Under the pieces are notes generated by a model. It did not search any database and had not been told where the DNA came from. It saw only the letters and a program-made list of their open reading frames with translations. From positions 111,553 to 175,552 of IMG/VR virus record IMGVR_UViG_3300012000_000001: 64,000 nucleotides of DNA; one strand, 5' to 3'. Made by a program: the position numbers and the translations under genes. Source of the stretch: a virus. Below, piece by piece: positions 18,073-26,140 of the stretch (its first letter is position 1; each line of letters opens with the position of its first letter).

Positions 18073-18501
18073 TTATTTATCAGAAATTCGTGGCTTAACA
18101 TCTATAAAAACATTAACTTTAGCGGCAGGGTCCACAAAAACGCCGGTATTTCTAAAGGTAGTTACCATGGCGTCAATTGTTGAACTGACTAAAATCATCA
18201 AAAGTGTTTTTACATACTTATGTATAATAGGCTCTAGTAGATTTGGAACAAAGGGAACATCAACAACTACAAAAACACTATCATAGAATTTGCTTAATAG
18301 CTCCATAGCAATAGCTTTTTTATTTTTTCCAGCTAAATCTGATGCTGTATTTTCTATAATTTGAATAACACTAGCTACAGCAAGCTGTAAAATTTTCCAT
18401 GCTTGGGCTAAAGCTACAACTTTAATTTCATTTAGCGATATTTTTGCTTGACTTATTAGTTTTTCTACTTCTGGTTTTATTGCTTCTTTGATTGTTTCCA
18501 T
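18073..18501 (-). CDS. Amphipathic helical protein, unknown
   Basis: A 142-residue protein with long hydrophobic/amphipathic helices. I choose METIKE at 18501 because GGAG lies 8 bases upstream. The first ~25 codons overlap the tail of the gene at 18428, which may itself be misread. Confidence 0.55.
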   Translation of the reverse strand: METIKEAIKPEVEKLISQAKISLNEIKVVALAQAWKILQLAVASVIQIIENTASDLAGKNKKAIAMELLSKFYDSVFVVVDVPFVPNLLEPIIHKYVKTLLMILVSSTIDAMVTTFRNTGVFVDPAAKVNVFIDVKPRISDK

Positions 18502-18784
18502 TGTTAGTTCTCCTGTCATTGGTTTTATTTGCCATCTTTCTTTCTTCTGGATTTGCTGTATCCCACCAAGTTTTTTTTATTTCTTTTCTGCTCTGTATAT
18601 ATTTCCAAAGAATTGCTAATTGACCACCAATTAAAATTATACTTTCCACCCCATGACTAACATCTCGTATGAGATCTTCTTTTTGAGTATTGTCTCCAAT
18701 TAATCCAACAAGATATAAACCACTAAAAACAAAACTAACAACAGTAAACCAGAATTCACTTGTGCGATAGCCGGGTTTTACCAT
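18428..18784 (-). CDS. Holin-like two-pass membrane protein, tail doubtful
   Basis: A 118-residue protein. The opening GYRTSEFWFTVVSFVFSGLY and a second segment VESIILIGGQLAILWKY make two membrane helices, like small phage proteins often called putative holins. The last 32 residues (Asn/Arg/Lys-rich) are read in the wrong frame of the next gene. If one A were added in the A-rich stretch near 18536-18546, the protein would end at KDGK just before the next ribosome site. A GGTGTA motif lies 24 bases upstream of the start. Confidence 0.6.
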   Translation of the reverse strand: MVKPGYRTSEFWFTVVSFVFSGLYLVGLIGDNTQKEDLIRDVSHGVESIILIGGQLAILWKYIQSRKEIKKTWWDTANPEERKMANKTNDRRTNNGNNQRSNKTRSRKTNKSSKNIAK

Positions 18785-18801
18785 AGAGTTTCTCCATAAT
18801 T

Positions 18802-18813
18802 AATTATTACACC
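18802..18813 (-). promoter_or_regulatory. GGTGTA-type putative phage promoter (holin-like gene)
   Basis: Minus strand GGTGTAATAATT, 24 bases before the ATG at 18784, followed by GGAGA as ribosome site. Confidence 0.45.
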
Positions 18814-18857
18814 AATATTAGTTAAGCTGATTATCTATATCAATGATTGTATTTTAT

Positions 18858-19067
18858 TTAACTGGTAACTGTTTCTACAAGTATGCCATTATAGAATTTA
18901 TCACCATATTTTTGTTGAATATTTTCTATAGTAAGATCACCAGGATAACTAGTTTTTGTAATTAATTTAGATGATCCGCCAGTAGGCAGAGTAGAGCATA
19001 TAGCAGCTATATTATTAATGTCTTTACTATTGTCAATTTTGCTAATATCAGTGAATGGCCTGGGCAT
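18858..19067 (-). CDS. Small hypothetical protein
   Basis: A 69-residue soluble protein (MPRPFTDISKIDNSKD...). GGAG precedes the ATG. No motif recognised. Confidence 0.5.
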   Translation of the reverse strand: MPRPFTDISKIDNSKDINNIAAICSTLPTGGSSKLITKTSYPGDLTIENIQQKYGDKFYNGILVETVTS

Positions 19068-19087
19068 ATATATTCTCCATTGTAAAA

Positions 19088-19408
19088 TTATTTATGTTCA
19101 ATACGATCTTCTAAAGCTTCTAATGTTTTACCCAATATCATAATTTGTATTTTTAATTCATTCATAACTTCTGTATTTCTTTGTAACGCAGCAGCAAACG
19201 CGGCCTGTGTTTCTTTATTGGTATTCAATCGCTCCATAATAAATTGTCTATCATGAACATACGGACTTTGTGTTTCTATCATAGCTAGAACATCTGCTTT
19301 TGTAGTCATGTTGCGACCAAACATTACCCAAAATCCACTCATTGTGATGATTATGCCAATGGCTGCACTTGCTATGCTTTCCCAGAAATGAATAAGGTTG
19401 TCTGACAT
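19088..19408 (-). CDS. Membrane-anchored coiled-coil protein
   Basis: A 106-residue protein with one N-terminal membrane segment (about 12-30, ASAAIGIIITMSGFWVMF) and a long predicted coiled coil to the C-terminus. AAAGG lies 6 bases before the ATG. The shape fits a spanin- or XhlA-like lysis accessory protein, but nothing specific shows this. Confidence 0.55.
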   Translation of the reverse strand: MSDNLIHFWESIASAAIGIIITMSGFWVMFGRNMTTKADVLAMIETQSPYVHDRQFIMERLNTNKETQAAFAAALQRNTEVMNELKIQIMILGKTLEALEDRIEHK

Positions 19409-19459
19409 AATCTAACCTTTAATATGTGATTAATAGAGAAAATAAATAAAGCTTCTTTA

Positions 19460-19471
19460 TACTAATACACC
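19460..19471 (-). promoter_or_regulatory. GGTGTA-type putative phage promoter (after terminator)
   Basis: Minus strand GGTGTATTAGTA, three bases after the T-tract of the terminator at 19475-19508 and 58 bases before the ATG at 19408. Confidence 0.55.
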
Positions 19472-19474
19472 TAT

Positions 19475-19508
19475 AAAAAAAGAACCAGAAATTTGCATTC
19501 CTGGTTCT
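19475..19508 (-). terminator. Rho-independent terminator after 19537-20064
   Basis: On the minus strand a GAACCAG/CTGGTTC stem (19507-19501 with 19488-19482) is followed by seven T residues (19481-19475). It ends the single-gene unit 19537-20064. Confidence 0.85.
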
Positions 19509-19536
19509 CTTCTTAAGCTATATTTATAGTTAATAA

Positions 19537-20064
19537 TTAGCCATTTTTAGCTGGATAGTTTTTGCTAACAGCTACAGGGGCACCGGTCTTGAAACGGAGT
19601 GTGCCGGGAGCACTTCTGGTTACAGAAGCGGCATTATCTGTTCCGGGTGTTTCTGTGGTGGCTGTTGGATTAACCGTCCATCTACCTGTATATAGATTAA
19701 AATAACCAGCTCTAAAAGCAGTAGCATAACCACTGGACCTGTAGCCTTCTCTCTTATTAATAGCTCTTAAATTAGCAGGAACATTGGCTCCGCTAAGTAA
19801 AACTCTATTACTAACAGTGGCTAAAGTTGTGCTATATCTTACAGCTACTGGCTTCCTTTGGTTATAGGCAAAAACACCGCCAGATAGAGCGGCATCTGCA
19901 TAAGCATCATTTATGACGGTTGAACCAAAGACGCCAACATTAACTGTACCTAAAACACTATTTTCTAGTACGCTAGATGCTGTTCCAACATTCTTAGCAG
20001 TACCTCTGTTATTGCTAGTGGATGTGCCTGTTACGGCACTACCGTTTTGTTGCATTGTGGCCAT
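19537..20064 (-). CDS. Ala/Thr/Ser/Val-rich protein, likely abundant virion protein
   Basis: A 175-residue protein rich in small residues, Asn and Val, with predicted beta structure, no cysteine and few acidic residues. It is alone between a putative promoter and terminator upstream and a strong terminator downstream, the layout expected of a highly expressed structural protein. I do not recognise a family. GGAGA precedes the start. A role as head decoration, tail or neck protein is an inference from composition and layout. Confidence 0.6.
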   Translation of the reverse strand: MATMQQNGSAVTGTSTSNNRGTAKNVGTASSVLENSVLGTVNVGVFGSTVINDAYADAALSGGVFAYNQRKPVAVRYSTTLATVSNRVLLSGANVPANLRAINKREGYRSSGYATAFRAGYFNLYTGRWTVNPTATTETPGTDNAASVTRSAPGTLRFKTGAPVAVSKNYPAKNG

Positions 20065-20084
20065 TGTTTATCTCCATGAAGATT

Positions 20085-20113
20085 AAAAAGAAACAAGTAT
20101 ACTTATGTTTCTT
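20085..20113 (-). terminator. Hairpin terminator after the DeoC-like gene
   Basis: On the minus strand an 8-bp stem, AAGAAACA with TGTTTCTT, is followed by T residues. It overlaps the adjacent GGTGTA motif, so new transcripts from that site would lack the 5' arm of the hairpin. Confidence 0.65.
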
Positions 20114-20120
20114 ATACACC
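20109..20120 (-). promoter_or_regulatory. GGTGTA-type putative phage promoter (virion-like gene)
   Basis: Minus strand GGTGTATAAGAA, 51 bases before the ATG at 20064. It overlaps the terminator of the previous gene. Confidence 0.6.
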
Positions 20121-20133
20121 TAAAAATTAGTAA

Positions 20134-20775
20134 TTAACTATTTATTAGTTTTAGGCCGTTTATTGAATTTACTCTTAATCCGTAGAGTTGATTATTTTTG
20201 ACCAGTTTTATTTGATTACTATTCCATAGATTTCCATTACAAATAATGTTGATATTAGGTACTTTTTTATTAATTAAAGCTGAAGCAATTATATTATCAC
20301 TAATATCATCTAAAGAGTAGCCGGTTGATGGATAGACTGTGTTTATATTGAAATCATATAAAATTTGAGCAACTTTATATAATAATTCGTAAGAATATTG
20401 TCTATATTCTAATATATATCTTAGTTCTACATTTAGATTAGCACATAAAGAGGATAATTGTCTAATGTCTTCACGAAACTTATCATACTTTCTATTGCAT
20501 AATAGCTGTGCTGGACAGACAGCTTCTATAATGTCTATATTATTTTTAAGACAAAAATCAACAGCACTTAGTCTAGACTTTAAATCTAGAACACCCATTG
20601 GATAGTCAATGGGGCAAGAAATTTTAACTGCTGGCGATGTTAGAGACTTTGCCAGTTTTGCATACGGGGGTAGAACTGATATGGCTTGAATATTATACTT
20701 AAGAGTTTCTGTTAAATTGTTTTGAATCTCTGTGTCATTTGAAGCTATATCATAGTAAGAATATTCTAATAGCAT
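20134..20775 (-). CDS. DeoC-like TIM-barrel protein lacking the catalytic lysine
   Basis: A 213-residue protein resembling deoxyribose-phosphate aldolase: KISCPIDYPMG (51-61), a central ELRYILEYRQ (117-126) and TVYPSTGYSLDD (146-157). In DeoC the last block reads IKTSTGF and the lysine forms the Schiff base. Here Tyr148 stands in that place. Aldolase activity is therefore doubtful. It is in a probable structural region beside the ClpP-like gene and ends at a terminator. Confidence 0.7.
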   Translation of the reverse strand: MLLEYSYYDIASNDTEIQNNLTETLKYNIQAISVLPPYAKLAKSLTSPAVKISCPIDYPMGVLDLKSRLSAVDFCLKNNIDIIEAVCPAQLLCNRKYDKFREDIRQLSSLCANLNVELRYILEYRQYSYELLYKVAQILYDFNINTVYPSTGYSLDDISDNIIASALINKKVPNINIICNGNLWNSNQIKLVKNNQLYGLRVNSINGLKLINS

Positions 20776-20780
20776 TTATG

Positions 20781-21449
20781 TTACTTTTTGAGTGAATCTA
20801 TGTTAGGATATTTTTTACTGCCAAGAATACCATCGGCAAAACCATAATACACGGCTTCTTCGGCCGTTAATATCCAATCGCATTTGTTAGCAAGTTGTGA
20901 CATTATATGTTTTTTGGCCATCATTTTTTTCCAATTTTTTTCTTTAGCAATTATACTATCCATACACCTATCTGTAAAAATATCAATCATCTTATCGCTC
21001 TCTTTTTCATTCCATTGGACGTTACTAGACGCGGCCTTGCTGTGCTCTGCATCCAAACTAATAGAACCATAATGTATTAACATGTTCACATTTGGCATCA
21101 GTATTCTGGTTTTAAATGCTTGAAAAATTACGCTGCTTGATGATTGTACTTTTCCATAGGCTAGTGCTACTGTTTTAGATCTAGAATGTTTTATAGTATC
21201 ATAAATAGCTAAACAATCCTCCCAGTCACCTCCACACAAATGCATATGAATTAATATAGGCTCATTAGATGCAAGATTAAGATATCTTAAATTTTTTTCT
21301 AAATTCACAGCGGACCTATAGTCAACCCCACCTTCTTCTATGCCTTCTATATGAGAATGTAAATAAATTTCTCTATTTTTAGGATCTATGTTGTAACCAT
21401 GAATTGACTGCAATTCACTATCTAATTCATTAAAGGGTTTGGTGGACAT
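20781..21449 (-). CDS. ClpP-like serine protease (S14 fold)
   Basis: A 222-residue protein with the ClpP/crotonase-like order: LIHMHLCGGDWEDCLAIYD (66-84, oxyanion Gly-Gly), a serine cluster GKVQSSSSVIFQAF (99-112, nucleophile among Ser104-106) and PNVNMLIHYG with His126. In phages this fold often serves as prohead protease. Position among late-type genes supports that reading over a host-proteolysis role. Confidence 0.72.
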   Translation of the reverse strand: MSTKPFNELDSELQSIHGYNIDPKNREIYLHSHIEGIEEGGVDYRSAVNLEKNLRYLNLASNEPILIHMHLCGGDWEDCLAIYDTIKHSRSKTVALAYGKVQSSSSVIFQAFKTRILMPNVNMLIHYGSISLDAEHSKAASSNVQWNEKESDKMIDIFTDRCMDSIIAKEKNWKKMMAKKHIMSQLANKCDWILTAEEAVYYGFADGILGSKKYPNIDSLKK

Positions 21450-21889
21450 TATTCAGATAGCTCCGAGTATACTCTGCGATTAACATCTCTCATAACAGAC
21501 GAATCATCAAATGCTTTACCTATAGCAATTCGGAATCTATATCTGGTAAAAATATCTAAAGTTTCAACACCGTCAGTGGTCTCAATCACATCCGCTACTT
21601 TCTGCGTGATATCAAAATTAGTATGACCAATCCAAAAATTAAAAATTTTACCACTCATGGTATTGTCTGTGACAGGTATCATGCCCATAGGAGTGGCTAT
21701 AACTCTTACACGGTGTGCTTTATGTAATTCTTCTTTCTCTGAATCTGTTTCTTCATGACTATCGTTGTATTTAGACTTATCCGATTCCGAGTCCTCGTAG
21801 TCTCCCAAATATGGGTCATGATCAACATCTTCAATATCATCAGATCCGAATGGATCGAACCATTTTTGCCAGGATATAAGGTTGGTCAT
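21449..21889 (-). CDS. Conserved phage protein, acidic N-terminus
   Basis: A 146-residue protein. Residues 12-60 are very acidic and disordered. The C-terminal domain (RVRVIATPMGMIPVTDNT, IFNFWIGHTNFDIT, then DGVETLDIFTRYRFRIAIG) is compact and of a type I associate with T4-like late regions. Function unknown. It abuts the ClpP-like gene. Confidence 0.6.
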   Translation of the reverse strand: MTNLISWQKWFDPFGSDDIEDVDHDPYLGDYEDSESDKSKYNDSHEETDSEKEELHKAHRVRVIATPMGMIPVTDNTMSGKIFNFWIGHTNFDITQKVADVIETTDGVETLDIFTRYRFRIAIGKAFDDSSVMRDVNRRVYSELSE

Positions 21890-21930
21890 AGTTGATACTT
21901 ATTTCTTAGGTAAGAACAGACAGATATACT

Positions 21931-21942
21931 ATACTATACACC
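21931..21942 (-). promoter_or_regulatory. GGTGTA-type putative phage promoter (21889 operon)
   Basis: Minus strand GGTGTATAGTAT, 48 bases before the ATG at 21889, in a 91-base gap that would start the ClpP-like/DeoC-like operon. Confidence 0.55.
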
Positions 21943-21980
21943 CACAATATAGTAAGGAAAACTTGGCCAATAAACAAGAG

Positions 21981-22421
21981 CTATTTCAGACTAAACGCTG
22001 CTCTTGGCCTGACTACGGGACCATTATCACCTAGGTTTTTTTCGAATTCGGCTTTTACTAAGCGATAGTAGGTAATTACATTATCGTAGAATAAATGCTC
22101 TTTGGTGGTCGTATCTTTTTTCTTTGTTTTATTTGTTATAGTCGTCAATAATTTCGGTTCTACTAAAGGATTGGTTATATAAACTAATAACTCAGCAAAT
22201 TTTTCTGCCTCAAAAGCAATTTCTGTTAATGACAAGTTCTCTAAATTTGGATGCATCATAATAATATCTACGTTATCATTTGGATGCAGGACTATGCTAA
22301 GAGTGTGGATATTATTTATTATGACATTATTATTTATTGATAGTTCCCCATCTTCTTTATGATTTGACGAGGAGCGAAATAATTTTTTTAGCATTCGATG
22401 GAAATATGTTTGTATTGACAT
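21981..22421 (-). CDS. Hypothetical phage protein
   Basis: A 146-residue protein. A basic start (FHRMLKKLFRSSS) is followed by a beta-rich middle and a helical segment with YYRLVKAEFEKNL. It ends VRPRAAFSLK. The ATG at 22421 overlaps the tail of the gene upstream, which may be misread. Function unknown. Confidence 0.5.
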   Translation of the reverse strand: MSIQTYFHRMLKKLFRSSSNHKEDGELSINNNVIINNIHTLSIVLHPNDNVDIIMMHPNLENLSLTEIAFEAEKFAELLVYITNPLVEPKLLTTITNKTKKKDTTTKEHLFYDNVITYYRLVKAEFEKNLGDNGPVVRPRAAFSLK

Positions 22422-22710
22422 CTATATTTTTTAGCACTCCGTTGATAGTTTTTATTTCATAGTTAACAAAACATAAATAATAAATAGTTAATATGTCATC
22501 TATTTTAACATCAGTTAATTTGGGCGTAACCCCATCAGATTCTTTCAAATACCTACTCAGTAATACTGGTATAGTCTCGTCTATGTTTTGATTCACAGAT
22601 ATTTCAATAGACGGAAAATTGATATCATAGTCTATTGTTGAAAGTATCTGATATGTATTAAGTGATGGTATAAATATTGGTACAATGAGACTAAGCTGTG
22701 CATTTATCAT
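22357..22710 (-). CDS. Hypothetical beta-rich protein
   Basis: A 117-residue protein; I start it at 22710 (MINAQLSLIVPIFIP), 20 bases inside the sigma gene. The last 21 codons overlap the next gene. Dropping one A from the A6 run at 22427-22432 would end it at TAG exactly at the next ATG. Function unknown. Confidence 0.5.
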   Translation of the reverse strand: MINAQLSLIVPIFIPSLNTYQILSTIDYDINFPSIEISVNQNIDETIPVLLSRYLKESDGVTPKLTDVKIDDILTIYYLCFVNYEIKTINGVLKNIDVNTNIFPSNAKKIISLLVKS

Positions 22711-23290
22711 AAGATCTAATAATATCCAGTGCTCGTTTAATGTTTTGTCGAATAGCTTCTCTAGACACTCCAAACTTTTTACCAATATAAGACAACGTAT
22801 GATTTTCTAGATAATACATTTTAATTTGTATTTTTTGTTTTTCGGACAAGATACTATTATTCAGCAATTGATCTATGTTTGTACTCAAGCACTCTGATTC
22901 TTCCTTAGCAATCAGCACATCTACTGGGTCTGCTGCCTTATTATCGGGTATAGAGGAATAAAAAGAAGAGTCAGCACCATCTTCGCTGAAGTTTAAGCTA
23001 ATATTTGTATCAATATGCTTTTTATATTTATTAGTTACATAGGTTTTAATAGCCCATATAGCACATTGATTACGATAAGAATATAGAGTTTTCTTTTGTC
23101 CGCTTTTACCAGACCTATTAGGATCAAAGCGCCAATCTGCATACATGATAGCGGTAGCAACATCTGATACCGCATCTGTATTTTTTAACATTTCTGCCGA
23201 CAGACCATTATAAAATCTTGGTCCAAATTTCGCAATCGTTTTTTTAGCTAAATTTATATACGAGTCCAAACTGTCATATGTTCTTTGCAT
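22691..23290 (-). CDS. Sigma factor, probably late-type (gp55-like)
   Basis: A 199-residue RNA-polymerase sigma factor. Residues about 40-90 (DVATAIMYADWRFDPNRSG, then LYSYRNQCAIWAIKTYVTNKY) form a region 2-like core- and -10-binding helix bundle. Residues about 145-195 are region 4 with an HTH (LSYIGKKFGVSREAIRQNIKRA). Size and the short region 2 fit T4 gp55-type late sigma factors. It may read the GGTGTA motif seen across the window. Confidence 0.82.
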   Translation of the reverse strand: MQRTYDSLDSYINLAKKTIAKFGPRFYNGLSAEMLKNTDAVSDVATAIMYADWRFDPNRSGKSGQKKTLYSYRNQCAIWAIKTYVTNKYKKHIDTNISLNFSEDGADSSFYSSIPDNKAADPVDVLIAKEESECLSTNIDQLLNNSILSEKQKIQIKMYYLENHTLSYIGKKFGVSREAIRQNIKRALDIIRSYDKCTA

Positions 23291-23324
23291 TATGTGTCCT
23301 TTTTAGAATCCTAAAACTTGAAAA

Positions 23325-23930
23325 TTACTTAGTTAACTTTTTCCACTGATCAGAATCTGGACGGTCCTTATCTCCAGGTTTTGCTGGTCGATATTTCTTG
23401 CCCATGCGTTCTTTCTTTTTACGAATATTTTCCCATAATCCAGGTCGCTCCGCAGACTTAGTATCGGCAGCGTCTGAGACAAACATGACAAAATCGTGAA
23501 TAGTACGCATGTAATCCTCAGTAATGGCGATTTTACCCTGTAACCAGCTCTCTGTCAAGTTCTCTGATACCGATGGGTTTTCCAATGCTGCTAAAATCTC
23601 TTGAGCATGAGTCATGATGGCTCTGATAGAGCCGACGCTCATCTCATAAAAGTCTTTCTTATACTCCATCATTTCTTGCTCAATGGTTTCGACTTCCATG
23701 TCTTCTACTTCGAGAAAATCTCCGTCTTCTGCTTTAGTTTTTCGGAGTTCTTTGAGCTTTCTCTTAATCATTTCTAGTTCTAATTCATCTTCTAAATCTT
23801 CTTTGCGCTGTTCAGTAGAAGAATCCTCTGTTTCCATATCGTGTTCATATTCTCCACAGTTACCTCCACAGCCCATGCTTGCTTTAATGCTTTCATTAAG
23901 TGAATTTAAAAGATCATGAAATCTGCTCAT
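23325..23930 (-). CDS. Acidic coiled-coil structural-region protein
   Basis: A 201-residue protein. The N-terminus has GCGGNCGEYEHD cysteines, then a long acidic coiled coil (about 33-85), then a conserved helical domain with ENLTESWLQGKIAITEDYMR (about 125-145). I recall this last domain from T4-like head/neck regions; function unknown. The C-terminus is basic. AAGGAG precedes the ATG. Scaffold- or chaperone-like use is a guess. Confidence 0.6.
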   Translation of the reverse strand: MSRFHDLLNSLNESIKASMGCGGNCGEYEHDMETEDSSTEQRKEDLEDELELEMIKRKLKELRKTKAEDGDFLEVEDMEVETIEQEMMEYKKDFYEMSVGSIRAIMTHAQEILAALENPSVSENLTESWLQGKIAITEDYMRTIHDFVMFVSDAADTKSAERPGLWENIRKKKERMGKKYRPAKPGDKDRPDSDQWKKLTK

Positions 23931-23953
23931 TGGTAAAACTCCTTATTCTTTAT

Positions 23954-24517
23954 TTATACTAAAATGCTTAAAAAGTTTTGTAGACTCATTTGTTCTGCTT
24001 GTTTCAGATATGCTTGCATCTCTATGATGCCTTTCTCAGACCCCTGTAGCAAAGGTATCGTTATATTAGCCGTAAGTTCATCTCCAGCATTTCTAGCAGA
24101 CGTTATGAGTGCTCTTTCGTTTACAGCAGCTTTAACCACCGAAGCTAATATTGCATTTAATATACCTAACATATCATGTCTGGGCCACACTACTTGAGGA
24201 GCATTGTAGACCACTGTAGTGTCAAAAAACTCTAGCCTATTTAAAACTATTCTGGCATGGTCATGCTCTTCTTCTGCATCTTTCTTGATAATATCTGCTA
24301 TTTTTTTATAGCCCCACCTATCAAGATGCTCACCTATTGCAGTAAGCATTTGTGTTTGTTCCCAGTGAATAACAAGAGCTTCTTTCAGTAATTCAATAAC
24401 TGAATCTTGAGCCATATTCTTAAAGGTTTCATCTGCTACATATTCAGCAGCTTTTGTTTTTTCATGATTCATGTTCTGTTGTTCCTTAATTAATTCTTCT
24501 AAACTTTTTAAAGACAT
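23954..24517 (-). CDS. Ferritin-like / bacterioferritin-type protein
   Basis: A 187-residue four-helix protein. Glutamates and histidines in the pattern EALVIHWEQTQ (about 46-56) and DAEEEHDHARIVL (about 80-92) match a ferritin/rubrerythrin di-iron site. The C-terminal half (about 110-187) is also helical. It may store or oxidise iron, or be a phage structural protein that borrowed the fold. GGAG precedes the ATG. Confidence 0.7.
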   Translation of the reverse strand: MSLKSLEELIKEQQNMNHEKTKAAEYVADETFKNMAQDSVIELLKEALVIHWEQTQMLTAIGEHLDRWGYKKIADIIKKDAEEEHDHARIVLNRLEFFDTTVVYNAPQVVWPRHDMLGILNAILASVVKAAVNERALITSARNAGDELTANITIPLLQGSEKGIIEMQAYLKQAEQMSLQNFLSILV

Positions 24518-24533
24518 CGTATAATTACTCCTA

Positions 24534-25070
24534 TCACCATGCTCTGCAAGACCAATATCTTGCTTTCCACTTTGGTCCCGGATTATCGCAGTTGTGTCTG
24601 GCTCTAAAACTTTTTCGTCGTTCTGGGATATTCTTCTTAATTTTCATGTTTGGATCACCAAAATTAACTTTTACAACATTACCCTTTTCGTTTTTAACAT
24701 ATACGCTAAATTTTTTAGGCCCACCCGGAGTTCTAAAGGGTTTATTTAAAGTTACTTTACGACCTTGATATTCGGATGATATTGCATATAGATCGAATTC
24801 CTCTGTCAGCTCGGCAATATCTACATAATCATTATCATTTGGTATTACTAAATTTGATTTTGTTAATTCTTCGCCGTCTTCATCTTGGGTCGCATCAGAG
24901 TAATTTAAAATTTCACAGACCTGCTCTATAAGGGATGACTTTGTTTGACCAAGACAGATAGCCACTCTTTGTCCTGAGTCTGGATATTCTTTTTGCATTG
25001 TTTCATTACTCATGCAACGAGCAACAAAATCTTTAGATTTTTCATCTGAATTTGGCTTAGGAATTGGCAT
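24534..25070 (-). CDS. Conserved phage protein of capsid regions (two domains)
   Basis: A 178-residue protein. The N-terminus (MPIPKPNSDEKSKDFVARCM, then EYPDSGQRVAICLGQ) is common in phage prohead regions, usually fused or next to head proteins. The C-terminal half holds KKFSVYVKN, KVNFGDPNMKIK, RRKSFRARHNCDNPGPKWKA and ends YWSCRAW, another domain widespread in phages. Function unknown, probably virion assembly. Confidence 0.7.
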   Translation of the reverse strand: MPIPKPNSDEKSKDFVARCMSNETMQKEYPDSGQRVAICLGQTKSSLIEQVCEILNYSDATQDEDGEELTKSNLVIPNDNDYVDIAELTEEFDLYAISSEYQGRKVTLNKPFRTPGGPKKFSVYVKNEKGNVVKVNFGDPNMKIKKNIPERRKSFRARHNCDNPGPKWKARYWSCRAW

Positions 25071-25072
25071 AA

Positions 25073-26140
25073 TTAATTACCGTTAATATGATTTAAAATG
25101 GTTTGTGCTGTATTAGTCCAGGAAAGTTGTCTAGCTGTATTTACACCAGCATTATTATTAACTATGTTATTATTGACCATATATCGCATGTGGTCTATAA
25201 ACTGGTCTTTTTCTGAAGCTCCAATTTTAGCCCAATTACCTTGGCCAACAAAAGCCTTACCATCATTAGCCTTTTCAGTATTTAGGATATCTACTAAATA
25301 TGAGTTGTCCGTATTACAAAATTCAGTATGGGCAGAGTAATTAGTCGCGATAACCGGCTTGTTCATAGCCATACACTCTAATAGCTCCATATTCCAACCC
25401 TCTGCTCTAGAAGGAAAAATTCCACAATTAGCTTGAGAAATTAATTTTGCAATATCTGCGTGATTATTAAAACCTGAAAATATTTTTATATTATCGTGTT
25501 TATACATATTTTTCCATTGCTGTATTTCTGTCGGTGAAGAATAGGAATTTGTTGTTTCTGAAGCTAAAATCCATAATTCTACATTATTATTATTTGGAAA
25601 AGCATTCGTAAATAATTCTAATAAAATATCATGACCTTTACGAACTTCCCATTTTCCTATGTTGATAAACACATATTTATCTGATGATGGTGAAACATTG
25701 TTATATTTGACCGGATCGAATAAAGACAAGTCCACCCCTAGCGGAGCCACAAATGTAGGAGTATTAACGTGATTGGATATTATATTTGCTGCCCATTTAC
25801 TGGTAGCGAAAATTCCATTGGGGACTCTAAGACTATTGATTTCTATATCATTAAAAGTGTCTAATTCAAAAAAAGGAAAAGCAAAATATTTTCCACGACC
25901 AACGTGTTCTAATAAATCAAATTGGTGCCAAATTTTAAGAAAGGGCGCATTGATATCACATAAATATCTTTGCTTTAATATTTGTATTACATAGTCATGA
26001 TCTGATTGAGACTCGACTGAAGGTTGTCCTATAGGAAAATAAGATATTGTATTTCCCGATGCGTTTAAAGCCTTAATTATATTAAATGAAGCAATACCGT
26101 AGCCGGTACTGTTTATGGGCGCTGCTAAGTTAATATTCAT
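25073..26140 (-). CDS. GT4-family glycosyltransferase
   Basis: A 355-residue GT-B enzyme. Typical signs: STGYGIASFNIIKAL at the N-terminus, YVFINIGKWEVRKGHDILLE (about 195-215) and the donor-binding GIFPSRAEGWNMELLECMA (about 275-293, with the E-x7-E pair). It opens the second sugar block and lies directly after guaC. Donor and acceptor unknown. Confidence 0.85.
   Translation of the reverse strand: MNINLAAPINSTGYGIASFNIIKALNASGNTISYFPIGQPSVESQSDHDYVIQILKQRYLCDINAPFLKIWHQFDLLEHVGRGKYFAFPFFELDTFNDIEINSLRVPNGIFATSKWAANIISNHVNTPTFVAPLGVDLSLFDPVKYNNVSPSSDKYVFINIGKWEVRKGHDILLELFTNAFPNNNNVELWILASETTNSYSSPTEIQQWKNMYKHDNIKIFSGFNNHADIAKLISQANCGIFPSRAEGWNMELLECMAMNKPVIATNYSAHTEFCNTDNSYLVDILNTEKANDGKAFVGQGNWAKIGASEKDQFIDHMRYMVNNNIVNNNAGVNTARQLSWTNTAQTILNHINGN

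Noticed and set aside
23951-23958. TATAAATA upstream of the gene at 23325-23930
   Set aside because: Position is possible, but a single AT-only 8-mer is weak evidence and the GGTG part is missing.
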